Positions 12,621 through 25,709 of a stretch of 64,000 nucleotides of DNA are shown here, piece after piece. Each line of letters starts with the position of its first letter. Within the stretch, counting starts at the first letter, position 1. Source of the DNA: Cryptomeria japonica (Eukaryota > Streptophyta > Pinopsida > Cupressales > Cupressaceae); the NCBI RefSeq assembly GCF_030272615.1, contig NC_081406.1, positions 141,765,299 to 141,829,298 of the forward strand. The letters are read 5' to 3'. The position numbers and the translations under genes are program-made. The notes beneath the pieces are model-generated. The model was given only the letters and a program-made list of their open reading frames with translations, did not search any database and was not told the origin of the DNA.

Positions 12621-13095
12621 CTAAACTGTGCTCCCTCTAGATGCTATCGGTCTATTTGACCCTCCTGCTGCTACACCCCTAGCACCTGGGTCTCCATCAG
12701 ATGGATCCCTATGAAGTGGACTTGTGACCCCTTGTCTCTTAGTCCATGACTGACTACGTCCTAACCTAGTACTCGTGGCCTGTGCATAACTCGAGGCTCA
12801 TTGATATGCTAAAATGCTGGCATAATATAACTGCCTATAATACTCATTCTCTTGGGATGAGTGTTGAATCACCTTGATGGCCTCACCTGCACTAGTCCCC
12901 TCGACCACTGTTTGTATTCTCTTAATCTGAGGCTCTACCAACTCATATCTATCAATAACAACCTACCTCTCTACTATAAGGGAGGCAATCTGTCCCTGAA
13001 CCTAGGCTAACTACCCTTATACCTATCTGAGCTATCCTTGCAATCCCTGTACCATAGTCCATAAAGCAGCTATGAGATCATTGCTGATGGGTGGG

Positions 13096-13471
13096 AACTC
13101 TAATTTGCACCTACCTCTGTCCTTTATGTGCCTGTGTTGGAGCCTGACTAGCAACACCTACTGCACCTATATCCTGCCTAGTAGCTCATCACATGCTTGT
13201 CCCTTGTGTAGGAGGGATCCCAATTCTCCTCCTTTGAGTTACCTGACATCTAATCCCTACCTGGAATTGCTGGCACCTACCCCAACTCTAATTTGCACCT
13301 ACCTTTGTCCTTTATGTGCCTATGTTGGAGCCTGACTAGCAACACCTACTGCACCTATATCCTGCCTAGTAGCTCCTCACATGCTTGTCCCTTGTGTAGG
13401 AGGGATCCCAATTCTCCTCCTCTAAGTTACCTGACATCCAATCCCTACTTGGAATTGCTGGCACCTGCCCC
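13096..13471. repeat. 188-bp tandem duplication
   Basis: Two head-to-tail copies, 13096-13283 and 13284-13471, each starting AACTCTAATTTGCACC (the third start at 13472 is AACTCC and runs directly into the microsatellite). The copies differ at few positions. It lies in the region coding the segment after the PMD core. Confidence 0.92.
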
Positions 13472-13476
13472 AACTC

Positions 13477-14292
<816 letters not shown>

Positions 14293-15430
14293 TTGAGACA
14301 AGATAATTTGGGTACTACATGTACTACAAAATACTGTGAATACTCGATAGTCATCCCACCATCAATAAAACTAGTTACATAATCCCATATTTATGGTGCT
14401 AAACCAAAATACTATGCACACACCGCCTTGTATGATATGGTGGGACCCCTATTTGAAACATCTTGTTGTCAATGAGCATATAACGTTGCTCCATGTGGTA
14501 CCCCCTATACACAACTATACTATCGATACATCTTCATATGAATGAATCTCTCTATAATGAAAGGTGTTCGTCCAACCAAATATCTAGAGGTAAAAACAAA
14601 AGGCATCTCTGTATCATCCTTCGACCATGGCTCACAATCTAAGTACGATTGGTATATAATTGAGTCTAAATCATCAAGCACCCGTTGCCAGTACTCCAAT
14701 TTTCCCAACTTATGCTGGACAACAACACCGACATATCCAAAAACATATGGTCATCTAGTTGGTCACTCTTTGTTTGCCCAAGGGTCGGGTAATAGCTATA
14801 TGTTCCCATGCCCAAACCTATAATAGTGTGACCATAGCTGATATGCTCATATCTCTACGATACACCACTTGATTAAGATCGTGATATAAGTGTGCAAACG
14901 TGTAGGAGCCCCAAGCATACCGAGTACCCTCTGTAATCATGTTCTCTAATACTTGTCCCCAGTCAATTGAGAGTCCCTTCGACCTATGGTCGAGACATAA
15001 GAAGCGTACAACAAATCCAACAAGTACTAATGGTAGTGGCTCATACAAATCTACCATCTCCTACTATGGGATCTCATAGCCGTTAATTTGATCATCATCA
15101 AAAAATCTGCCTCAGAGTCTCTGTACCTCCCTCCTCAGTGTAATTATATGGGACCAAATCTCCAACCACAGGGATCCTCAGAATCTGGTAAACAACCTCA
15201 GGAGTGGCTGCCATCTCACTAGTTGCCAGATGAAAAGTGTTGGTGTTGCTATGCCACCTCTCAACCAATGCCATCAATAATCCCTTGTTAATCCTGTACC
15301 AGAGCATCTCGACGAACAAAGATAATCCACATGTAGCAATGATATCTAAATCCACCTACACCAGATGAGGGATTAATATTTAATTCTTCAGGTATGGCTC
15401 CTGAGACTGTAGTACTCCTAAATTCTCCTA

Positions 15431-16910
15431 CAATCATAAAATATCGCAAATCAACATTTGACCAATCAGTTTATCTATCAATCTAATTAGCTCAGGTGAG
15501 ATTTCAATCAATCTCGTTGAGCATCTATCATTTATTCTCATTCATCATGAGATCAATCATCATTCATCCTATTAGAAATCAACACAATGAAAGCTGTTGC
15601 AAACGAAAAATTTCAAAATCAAGGAGAAAAAATAAAATTTCCATCATTCTGGTGTGGATGCGCTAAAACAATGCTTTTATGCGCTAGAAAAAACTATCTA
15701 TACGCTAAAACAATCTTTAATTACGTTAATCTAATCATCCTATGCCCAAAAATAACACATGCACTAAAGAAACCTATATTTACACTAGCAAACTAATCTT
15801 ATGCACTAAACTACTGCCCTAGATCTTCATGTGCTAAAATAGAAAACTTAAGCGCTAAAACACAATTCGAATGCGCTAAATCACTAAATTTCATGTTTAA
15901 ACATAAAAAACGTGTTGTTTAAAAAAAAAAATTCAACTAAAAGAGGATTTTCAAGCTACTTAGCGAAGGTCCATATGCAATGGGTCACTTATATCACCTA
16001 ACTTGCTCGAATCGATGAGTATGGTATGGGATAACCATTTTGGCTCCAACCTCTCTTTTCAAATCATAGGGTGAAAATGGATTTAAATGATCAATCTTTT
16101 TTACTTTTTACCTTATTAAGGGGTGAAAAGGGGTAATTATGTAGGGTAACTTTTTCCACTTGCCTAATCAATTTAATTAGCAACATCAATTATTCAATTT
16201 ATCGGGAGATGAATCGATTGTAAAATCATAAAAATTCAAAAATTCTTTAAAAAATAAAAAATTAATCAAAAGCATAGAATGTGGTGCATCTTTTAAATTC
16301 AAAAAATATGAAACCATTTGAAAGTTATAGATGTTTTCCAATCAAACCATCAATTAGGACTTTAGTCATAATTCATATAGAAAATCAATAATAATTATTT
16401 ATTAAATTCAAAATAAGTAATTTATATTGGTGGAAAGCTAACAATTTATCTAATAAACCCTTTTCGTTTCATTAATTTTGGGAAAAAAAGTTGCTACCCA
16501 CATGGGCGAAGTCTGAAAGATCAAGGAAAACTTCTAAACACATTTTTTGTGTTTGATTTTCTAGGTTTGGAACATCCAAGTCAAATCCCAAGGTTGTAGG
16601 TTTTTGTTAGAGAAAATGGATATCAATTGCTATTGGATATCTATCAGCAACAAATTTCTGTCAGCAACAGATGTTAGTAACAAATATTAGTTAGTATCGC
16701 ATATTCGATGCTAATCGATATCCATTACTTTTGTCTATTTTTTAATTGTTTTATTATAAATAATTTGTTATTTCAACTATATATTTTGATATTTAATTTG
16801 TTAGTCTATAATGTATGATATATTATACTCTCTTATATAATTATATATAAATTTAATATATCAATATAAATTAGATATATTGTATTTAATATATATAAAT
16901 ATTTATATAT
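15431..16910. other. Spacer with inverted TTTAGCGCAT motif array
   Basis: No coding support. At 15655-15890 the motif ATGCGCTAAAA (reverse complement of TTTTAGCGCAT) recurs at short irregular spacing, as in 1-1650 but on the opposite strand. On the minus strand the part at 15960-16060 resembles leader sequence (GGAGCCAAAATGGTTATCC) near 830-855 on plus. From 16680 to 16910 the sequence is simple AT-rich DNA. Confidence 0.5.
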
Positions 16911-16915
16911 ATTAC

Positions 16916-18110
16916 TGTAGACACCTATTTCTGTCCACTTGATTAAATAAATTTTATATTTGTTTAATTATCATTCATCCAACTATTAATTAAATTCGCT
17001 TTTAATTAATCCTTTCTCTTTTTTCAACTATTGATTAAATTAATATTTAATTAACTCTCCCCAACCCTCTTCTCCTATTAATTAAACAAATTATTCAATT
17101 TATTTAATTTAATTCACTTAACCAAATTCAGATATTTAATTAAATAAATAAATCATATTTATTTAATTAAATTCCCCCCTCACATTTAAATAAATATTTA
17201 TTTATTTAAAATTCTTAAATCCCTCACCCACTCGCACTTTCTAGAAAATTCAAGTTGCACGCTAATCCTTCTCCTAATCATGTCTAAACCCCTATCATTA
17301 GCCTAATAACCCTCTAAGTGTTTGCACATTCCTAAACTAAGGGATTATAGAAGAGTCACTTCTCAAAACATTTAAGGCTCTTATAGAGCCTTAAAAGCCT
17401 TTTCTCTTCCACAAGCTAGCCCACATGGGTCTTTGACCAAACTAACCCACCTTTAACCCTTGGTTAGAGACTTATCCATTAACCCAACCATCCATGGTAA
17501 CCCTCAATTCTCCTCAATCATTTAATACTTTTACCAATCTAATCCTTTAACCCTTGCATATTCATTTACCCCTTGGATAAAAGCTTTATCCATTAACCTA
17601 ACCTTTACCTAACCACCCATGGTAACGATCATGTCTCTTCAAGCATTTAATGCTTTGTCCCTCTCCTCTAAAGCCTTCCCATGTTGACACTTGTAAACAT
17701 GTGAATGGCTTGAAGGGGAGCACATGGATGACAATCCTAACCCTTCCTCATTCAATTGAATCTCAATCCTTCATTTGCCCCTTTCCTCTATAAATAGGAC
17801 TCATTCCTTCATTATCATAGGTCTCTCTTACACACCCATAAATTATAGTAGCATTATTACTCTCATATAGATCTTAATTGCATAACATATAGATCATTTT
17901 ATCATAGCAATCATTCTTTAGGTTGTCATTCTGAAAATCAAGTGCTCAATGATCTGAGAGCAAAACCATGACCTTAGAGATAGAGAACAATGAAACTTCT
18001 TTGAATGATTGTTTGCTTAATTTTCTTATTAATTACATCCTTAGATATAATGTTTCATTGGTGTGTCGTTTACACTATTGTTTATCAATTGACACATATT
18101 TGTACACACA
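16916..18110 (+). mobile_element. Solo LTR of a Ty3/gypsy (Tat-type) element, 1195 bp
   Basis: Starts TGTAGACACCTATTTCTG and ends TTTGTACACACA. It is bounded by the 5-bp direct repeat ATTAC at 16911-16915 and 18111-18115. No primer site or coding sequence is attached. The 5' half is an AT-rich TTTAATTAA-type region. A TATA box and a transcribed-looking region follow near 17789. Confidence 0.82.
17789..17796 (+). promoter_or_regulatory. TATA box of the solo LTR
   Basis: TATAAATA within CTCTATAAATAGGACTC, about 870 bp into the LTR. This is a typical position and context for the RNA polymerase II core promoter of a plant LTR. A start site would be expected about 30 bp downstream. Confidence 0.7.
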
Positions 18111-18325
18111 ATTACTAATAAATATAATACGATATAATTAATATTAATCTAATATATATTAAAAATATTAAATACATGCTTGATATAACATTTTATATTA
18201 AATAAATTATATTTCCCTCTATCCCTCTTATACTCTCTCTTTTGGATACACTTTCCCTTTGTCTACAGGTCTACCTCTATCGCTATTTCTTCCACCTTAC
18301 ACTTATTTGCACCCAACTCTCCTCA

Positions 18326-18377
<52 letters not shown>

Positions 18378-18577
18378 ATACTTTTGTCTTGAGATCCCAA
18401 CCTCCCTCCTCTCCTACTAGACCCCTCTCCTTTTCTCTCTACCTCTCTCCCCTTCTCTATGTTCTTAGATCTTTACCTAGATCCCATCATGCCCTTCTCT
18501 CACTCTCTCACCATATCTCCCTCTCTTCCTTTGTTGACACTTCCCCTTATCCCCCTCTCCTCCTACCTCCTAATTAC

Positions 18578-18612
<35 letters not shown>

Positions 18613-18713
18613 CATTTCATTCTTTTTTCCTTCTCCAGGTCTCTCCTTACCATGCTCTTCCTCTTTGTTTGTTTTTATGTCTTTCTCCCCCTGGGAACCC
18701 TCCCCCTAATTAA

Positions 18714-18766
<53 letters not shown>

Positions 18767-18979
18767 CTCACTTTATATATAATAAAATGTATAATATATA
18801 TTATTATATATAATAAAATATATAATATATATAATATAATATATATTATATATAATATAATATATAATATAATATATTATATTACACACACATAATATAA
18901 TATAATATAATATAATATAATATATAATATATAATATAATATATAATATATAATATATAATATATTACACACACATATG
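18111..18979. repeat. AT-rich DNA with CT and TA microsatellites
   Basis: Contains (CT)n at 18325-18344 passing into (TA)n to 18375, a C-run plus (TC)n at 18577-18612, (TC)n at 18718-18764 and a TAATATA-type array at 18773-18969. Open frames here are repeat translations. Confidence 0.9.
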
Positions 18980-20643
18980 TGTAGACTCTAAAAATCAGTA
19001 TCACTTACATTCTTCATTTTTAACCTAATTGCATGTATAATCTTCATTATTCGCGTGATCCCATCCTATTTGATCTTTTCCATTTTCTGTTTGAATTGTT
19101 TCAATTTCTTACCATCTTGAGTTTGGGGTTTAATTTTACCCTTAACTTCATCCCCTTTGTGTCAAATCTTTCCCTTTTCATTTTTGCGATGTTGATTTGC
19201 CTAATTTTGTCCCAATTAGGGTTTTTTGCTCTTGATTCGGTCTTGTTGTTTTGCCTTTTCCATTTTCTATCCAGATAATTTCATTTTCTTCCTATTTCAA
19301 GTTCGGGATTTCATTTTATGCTCAACTTCATTTCCTTGGTGTCGGTTCGTTCCCCTCTTGATCCAGTGATGTCAATTTTTTACCTAAACCCCTGTCTCAA
19401 TTTAGGGTTTTTCTCTCTTTTTGGTCCTATCACTTCCCACTTTCCATTTTCTATCTCGTTGGATTCATTTTTTCCCTATTCCTATTTTATGGTTTCATTT
19501 TGGCCTTCTTTCTTTCCCAATGACATTACATTCGTCCCTTTTCCATCCGTTGACTTGCTTTGATTTGGTTTACCTGTTGTTGCTCGATTTAACCCAATTT
19601 GACATAATTTTCCCATTTTTCGCTGAAATCTTTCCATTTTCTATCCATTAGCCCTTTTAGGTTTAATTAATTAAGCCTTCCCTTTTTGCTATTTTTTCTT
19701 CTTTTAATATTTCATCAATTAACCATTCCATTTTAAAATTAATTAAATAATTATATTATTTAATTAATTTTGAATTTCACATTTTAATTAAATAATCTTT
19801 AATTATTTAATTAAATGTTCAATTTATATGCCCTAAAGTTGAATAATTTATTTAAATTATTCAATTAGTTAATTATGTCATCAAAATTAAACAAATATCT
19901 TTGTTTTTTTATTTTTTTAATTATCTTCTCACATGAGGATAATATCTGCTTTTTAATTTTTAATTGCCTAATATCCTCTTTGATTTTAAAAAATCTATCA
20001 TTTTGAAAATATCTCATTCATTTTAATTTTTAAATAAAAAATGAGGCATGCGTCCTCAGAAAATCTACTTTATTTTCTTTTTCTTTGCTTTTTCCTCATC
20101 ACCTTCATCCTTCCTCGAATGGCAGCTTTACTGTACACTCAATCTGGTCCATCCACCCGATCTAAAATATTTTCAATCTCGTCCATTCGTCAAGTCTCCG
20201 ATTTTCTATAATTTGAGACTCCCCTTTCAATCATTTCAATTAACATTTCTATTGTCATTCTGTCAAATTGTCTAGCAAGCATCTAACTTTATGCATCTTC
20301 ACTCTATCAATTTAGTTTTTGAGTAATCATCTAACTCTATCATTTAGCAATCATCTTGTGATCAATCACACTTCTAGTAAATCTCGCTATCAACCTTGCT
20401 TTCTTCATTCGTGCACCTTGTATACAAAAGCGACAAATCCGCATTGGAGATGAAAGAAGAGACAACGAGGCCGCGTTGAAGAAATGAGATGGCAACGATG
20501 CTTATTTTCATGTTTTTTGATTATGTTGGTAAGATGAGGATAGATTATTATGCTTTGATTAAGTGTTTCATGATCAACATAATTGCATTATTTTTGTTTG
20601 ATTTGTGATTCTAACTATTTTTGAAATCTTTTCCGTGTCTACA
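18980..20643 (+). mobile_element. Second Tat-type LTR, probably solo, 1664 bp
   Basis: Starts TGTAGACTCTAAAAATCAG and ends CTTTTCCGTGTCTACA, so the ends form a short inverted repeat (TGTAGAC / GTCTACA). Both flanks are AC/AT simple repeats (ATATG before, ATACA after), so no clean target duplication can be read. The interior is pyrimidine-rich on plus and AT-rich at 19660-20040. Hydrophobic open frames at 19033-19651 show no gene features. Confidence 0.72.
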
Positions 20644-21350
20644 ATACACACACACACACATGTATATATATTTATACACACATACACGTATGTGTATACA
20701 TATATATACATGTGTGTGTATGTATATCTACACACACACATATATACACATATATGTGTATGTATGTACGCATGTGTGTATGTACGTACACATGTATGTA
20801 TGTATGTATACATCTATGTATGTATGTACATACATACATACATACATACATACGTACATATACATATATATGTACATATATATACATGTGTGTGTATGTA
20901 TATCTACATACACACATATATATACACGTAAATGTGTATGTATGTACGTACACATGTATGTATGTATGTATGTATACATCTATGTATGTATGTACATACA
21001 TACATACACGCATATGTACATACATATATATATGTACATATACATACATACATATGTACATACATACATGCATGCACGCACACACACACATATGTATATG
21101 TATGTATGTATGCATGTATGTATGTGTAGTATTTATACATACATATATGTATATATATCTATGCATATATTTATGTATATGTATGTATATATATGCATAT
21201 ATGCATACATACATATACATACATATATATATGCATATATGCATACATACATATACATACATATATATATGTATGTATGTATATACATACACACATACAT
21301 ATATATAGACACACACACACACAAATACATACATATATACATATATACAT
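20644..21350. repeat. Compound TACA/TGTA microsatellite
   Basis: Alternating (ACAT)n, (GTAT)n, (AC)n and (AT)n runs. Every frame on both strands is open for long distances and reads as Tyr/His/Ile/Val repeats, so the many open frames are not genes. Confidence 0.95.
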
Positions 21351-21515
21351 TGTTGGAAATATGAATGAATTGATTATGTGTTGCATTGATGTTTTTGTCA
21401 TTGATGTCAATACTAGCTGTTATGGTTGTTTAGCAACTTCTGGTAGAAGGATTGGATTGGGAAGATTATCAGTTGATTGTTACCTGTACGATCTGAATGA
21501 TGGAATAAGTTTGTA

Positions 21516-21520
<5 letters not shown>
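21351..21520 (+). mobile_element. Truncated Sirevirus-like LTR start (extra copy)
   Basis: Repeats the first part of the C1 LTR: TGTTGGAAATATGAATG..., ending at GTATGAAT, where it runs into (TA)n. It is preceded by the same TACAT and microsatellite context as the intact LTR at 21813. It keeps TTGTCATTGATGTCAA (21395-21410), which the 21813 copy has partly lost. It is likely a local duplication of the insertion junction or a second insertion. Confidence 0.8.
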
Positions 21521-21557
<37 letters not shown>

Positions 21558-21622
21558 CATATATATATATGTGTATATATATGTATATGTATGTGTGTGT
21601 ATGTGTATGTGTATACACACAC

Positions 21623-21719
<97 letters not shown>

Positions 21720-21812
21720 TATATACACACATATATATGTATATGTATATGTATATATATATATGTATATGTATGTATATGCGTATACACACAAATACAT
21801 ACATATATACAT
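21521..21812. repeat. (TA)n and (ACACAT)n microsatellite
   Basis: (AT)n from 21521 to about 21552, mixed TATG/TGTA, then a very regular ACACAT hexamer array from about 21613 to 21720, then ATGT/GTAT repeats. It ends with TACAT, the C1 target duplication. Confidence 0.95.
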
Positions 21813-22968
21813 TGTTGGAAATGTGAATGAATCAATTATGTGTTGCATTGATGTCAATACTAGCTGTTATGGTTGTTTATTGACTTCTGGTAGAAGGATT
21901 AGATTGGGAAGATTATCAGTTGATTGTTACCGACATGATCTGAATGATGGAATAAGTTTGTATGAATGGTTCATATGCTTCTAAAGTATGTTTTAGTCAG
22001 TTGGTATTGTCTTGATGATCGGATGCTATCTTATGTTCTAGTAAGCCTGATTTGTAGGTCCGATAAGGGTTTCACCGACAAAGCTTTATTGAAGATCTTT
22101 GATATAATGCATAAGTGGTGTTGGTGCGGCTTCTAGAAGGGATTCAGGATGCTGATGGTGATTGTGTTCATGCCTCAACTTATTGGTGTCATTTCTTTGG
22201 TGTGTGTGGATCTAATTTAGGTTTGGTGCTATCTAGGTTATGGACTGGTTTCATGAAACATTTTGATGGATTCTTCCGATGTGCTTTCAGGATGCTTTAT
22301 TGATTGGATGATATTTGTTTGGCCTTAGGCTAACATGTTTTATGATTTTATTTTAGGATTATGTAATGGATCTATTGAATTATCATTTGGGTGGATGACC
22401 TAATTGTTTAGGTCTAGGGTTTGTATAAATATATGTAAGATCTCATTGTAGATCATATGCAAGGAGTGAAGACAGTAATAATCATATGCAGAGGATTTGG
22501 TTGATCATAGGTGATCAAGTTGGGTTTATGTAAGAGGTTTTAGACCTCCAATATTGAGCTTAACCAAAACTGTACTCAGGCATAAGAGATGCTATACTTG
22601 CAGTTCAATCTTCATCTCGAATTATAGTCCAATGTTTTTTGCAGTCAGTGAGGATCCTTTTGTGATGAGCAGTGCGCTTTAGGTTGTTGTACTTCCTGCA
22701 TGTGCAGGCCCCTTATTGTAATATTTATTCATCTGATCAGTGGATAGATATTGTGGGTCTCCAATCCCACCATGGTTTTTCCTCTTTGAGGTTTTCCACG
22801 TATAAATTTGTGGTGTTATGGTGTTCATCTTTGTGGTTGCATTGTTGCTTATTGTTATATTCTTTTATGTTTACTAGTTGCTGAGTTGTAGTATTAATAA
22901 GGTTAAATTTCTCCATTCTGGTAGAATACCAATTCAACCCCCCCTCTCAGTGTTCTTGGATTCCAACA
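21813..22968 (+). repeat. C1 5' LTR
   Basis: TGTTGGAAAT...TTCCAACA. It has lost about 16 bp relative to the 3' LTR near its start, between two ATTGATG copies. The 3' part carries the conserved GGTTTTTCCTCTTTGAGG and TTTTCCACGT block shared with the other Sirevirus-like LTRs here. Confidence 0.9.
22424..22431 (+). promoter_or_regulatory. TATA box of the C1 5' LTR
   Basis: TATAAATA inside GTTTGTATAAATATATG. The same box is at the matching place of the 3' LTR (about 31088-31095). Confidence 0.65.
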
Positions 22969-22970
22969 AT

Positions 22971-22982
22971 TGGTATAAGAGA
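22971..22982 (+). other. C1 primer-binding site
   Basis: TGGTATAAGAGA, two bases after the LTR end. It is a decayed form of TGGTATCAGAGC, complementary to the 3' end of initiator tRNA-Met. Confidence 0.8.
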
Positions 22983-23040
22983 TTTGTGCCTCAAAGGAAG
23001 CCTAATAGCTTGAGGAAGATCTTGAATCCAGAATCCATAG

Positions 23041-23603
23041 AGATGTGTTTGAGGCAGTAGCTTAAAGTTGCTCTTGAAGATTTTGAAGCTAAAAAATTTA
23101 AGAACATAAAGCTAGAAGATGAACTTAGGTCTTGGATTTGAGCATGGAGAAAGCTCCGGTACTGAAAATTAGGATGACACATTCGATCAGAAGGTCAACC
23201 AGAACGAGAGGTCACTGATAAGACAACCCCTGTACATAAATTCAATGGTAGATGTTTTTTTTGTAATACATTTGGTCATATGGCAAGACATTGTTGAAAT
23301 AGAGCAAATCAGGATAACAATGCAGTTCTCGGTCAATGTTCAAATTGTAAAAAGTATGGTCATAAGACAAAATATTGTAGAATGAATGTGAAATGTCATG
23401 CATGTGGAAAGTTTGGACATATGGCTCATCAATGCAAGTCAAGGAATGGTCAAGGTTATAGTATGGAAGTTCAAAAGAATAATATCACTTGTTATGCATG
23501 TAACAAAGTAGGACATATTGCTAAGTTTTGCAAAAGAAAGAACCTACTGGAAGGAAGTGATAAATCTGATAAAAAAGGAAAGAATAAGGTTGATGAAATT
23601 TGA
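23041..23603 (+). pseudogene. gag: C1 gag remnant with four zinc knuckles
   Basis: The N-terminal part (23041-23150) is a short, stop-ridden copy of the coiled-coil gag seen in C4 at 43629 (EDFEAKKFKNIKLEDEL-like). A large piece is then missing, and four consecutive CCHC knuckles follow: CFFCNTFGHMARHC, CSNCKKYGHKTKYC, CHACGKFGHMAHQC and CYACNKVGHIAKFC (about 23253-23535). All four keep the Cys/His ligands; one stop follows the first. A Lys-rich tail ends at 23603. Gag would package element RNA in cytoplasmic particles, with the knuckles contacting RNA. Four knuckles is more than the usual one for copia gag and is shared with C4. Confidence 0.82.
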
Positions 23604-24968
23604 AAGGAGGATGAGAAGAAGTGGGTTATGAAGTCTGAGGCTCAACCAGAAAAATCAATTGCCCCATAAGTTCATTTGGCTAAAGGATATACCCCGGTTA
23701 CTCAACCAACAGAGCAAAATGTTCCTGCACTGGCAGGAAACTCATTCGATAACTAAGGCATTCGCCTTAGGGGGAGGCAAATTAATGACAGAGCTTGCAT
23801 TTCCCCTGGTAGTGATCTGAAAGCCCATTTTAGATCTTTGGAGAAGTCAATTTGAAGGTTAAACGATGAAGATTTGTTGGATCTTCGATCTGGTTTGGTT
23901 TACCGATAAGTCACTTTATGAGTTATGGTTTAGTCTTACATCTACAATTAAGTATTTCAGAATCTTTGACACTGAATTGAATGTTTGATCCTAGATGTGA
24001 TGAAGGGATATTTCTTGGTTATTCTAATAAAATCAAAGCACATAGATGTTATAACAAAAAATTGTAGAGAATTGTGAAGATTATTAATTAGAACGTATAA
24101 GTGAGAACCGAAAGTGGAGATGATCTTAATTGAACTGGTAGTGCCTATACCAGAGCATAATGTTGAACCAGTTACCCCAACAACATTAGAAAATTTAATA
24201 GTAACTAAAGATCAGAGCAGAGAAACAAAATTTCAGAAGACTCCTAGGTATGTAAGGTTGAATCATTTAGATAATTGGACAAGAAGAAGGTTGGCAGTTG
24301 ATGAGGTACGTTTAATTTCTCAAGTTGAACTGACATTAGTGGATGAAGCTTGAAAGGATGAATGTTGGATGTAAACTATGGAAGAGGAATTGGATCAGTT
24401 AGAAAAGGACAATACATGATTGGTTTACAAAGGATATTCTCAGAAGGAAGAAATTGATTATGTTGAATCCTTGCTTCGGTAGCTAGGATTTTCAGATATT
24501 TTCAAGGATTTTCTGGAATGGTTTTTGGTTTATGAGGATTTTACACTATGAGCATATTCAGATGCGGATTGGGATAGAGATATAGGTAACCAAATAGGCT
24601 CATCTGGTGAAGCTTTCTTTCTTGGAAAGAAACTTGTTTCATGGATCAACAAGAAGCAGTCATGTACTTCTTTATCTATTGCTAAAGTTGAGTATGTTGT
24701 TACTATTACTAACTGTACACAAGTTCTATGGATGAAGCAAATGTTGAAGGATATAAGGGTACATTGCAATGAACCGATAGTTATTCACCATGATAACTCT
24801 GCTGCTATTGACATATCAAACTGTCTGATATTTCATTCTAAGACAAAGCACATTTCTATCAAGTATAATTTTCTGATGGAGAAGGAAATGAAGTTAGATT
24901 GGTTTGAGGAATCATTTGAGTACTTCAAAGATAGATTGGGAGTTTCTATCCCTCGGGTAGAGACTTGA
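23604..24968 (+). pseudogene. pol: C1 pol remnants: integrase end, connector and RNase H
   Basis: Highly deleted pol. At about 23905-24060 I read the integrase C-terminal pattern LYELWFSLTSTIKYFRIF and DEGIFLGYSNKIKAHRCYN. A connector follows with RYVRLNHLDNW and the copia pre-RT pattern MEEELDQLEKDN (about 24375-24415). Protease, the integrase core and almost all of reverse transcriptase, including its YVDD box, are absent. RNase H is well preserved (24545-24968): AYSDADWDRDIGNQ (first Asp), VSWINKKQSCTSLS, AKVEYV (Glu shifted to KVEY) and HHDNSAAIDISN (Asp). Stops and frameshifts occur throughout. The deletions seem to have removed blocks rather than to be random decay. Confidence 0.8.
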
Positions 24969-25042
24969 GTGATGCTGATTGGCATCAATCCGATATGCAT
25001 TTACAGGGGTTCTATTCATTCTGGATTGATGAGTTGGTGCTA

Positions 25043-25302
25043 CTACTCAGGGGGAGTAGTCAACTGTGTGGTTCAAAGGCTTTTCTTTGGTGTTTATGTT
25101 AGATTTTTGGCATTGATGTCAAAGGGGGAGATATATATGTGAAAAACAAAGCTTAACAGAGATATCAGTCTAAGGGGGAGATTGTTGGCACAAGGAGGGG
25201 GAGATTGTTGGCTGTCTTCCATAGGGGGAGACTTGTTTGGCATTTTTTGGCACTTGGATGTTTTTTTACATCTAGTGTTGCCATCATGCCAAAGGGTGAG
25301 AT
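25043..25302 (+). other. C1 polypurine-tract ladder before the 3' LTR
   Basis: Six GGGGGAG-like tracts at about 25049, 25123, 25173, 25194, 25223 and 25293. Several are followed by ATTGTTGGC, which resembles the LTR start. The last (AAAGGGTGAGAT) abuts the 3' LTR and would prime plus-strand DNA. Multiple tracts are a described Sirevirus trait. Confidence 0.8.
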
Positions 25303-25709
25303 TGTTGGCAATATGAAGGAATTGGTTTTGTGTTGCATTGATATTTTGTCATTGATGTCAACACTAGTTGTTATGGTTGTTTACCAGCTTCTAGTAGAAG
25401 AATTGAATTGGGAAGTTTATCAGTTGATTGTTACTGGTACGATCTGAATGATGGAATAAGTTTGTATGAATGGTTCATATGATTTTGAAGTATGTTTCAG
25501 TTAGTTGGTATTGACTTGATGATCAAATGCTATCTTATGTTCTAGTAAGCCTGCTTTGTAGGTCTGGTAAGGGTTTCACCGATAGAGCTTTATTGAAGAT
25601 CTTTGATATAATGCATAAGTGGTGTTGATGTGGCTTCTAGAAGGGATTCTGATGGTGATTGTGTTTGTGCCTCAACTGATTGGTGTCATTACTTTGGCAT
25701 GTGTGGATC
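25303..25709 (+). repeat. C1 3' LTR, first part
   Basis: TGTTGGCAATATGAAGG... It aligns with the 5' LTR until GTGTGGATC, where G1 interrupts it. It resumes at 30877. Confidence 0.9.

Noticed and set aside
18261-18267. GTCTACA as the end of the LTR that starts at 16916
   Set aside because: The ATTAC duplication places the end at 18110; the later match follows unrelated AT-rich DNA.
19033-19651. Phe/Leu-rich open frames
   Set aside because: They come from pyrimidine-rich LTR sequence in overlapping frames; no coding evidence.
20574-21984. Many overlapping open frames rich in Tyr, His, Val and Cys
   Set aside because: Simple TACA/TGTA/ACACAT repeats leave all six frames open; no codon signal or homology.
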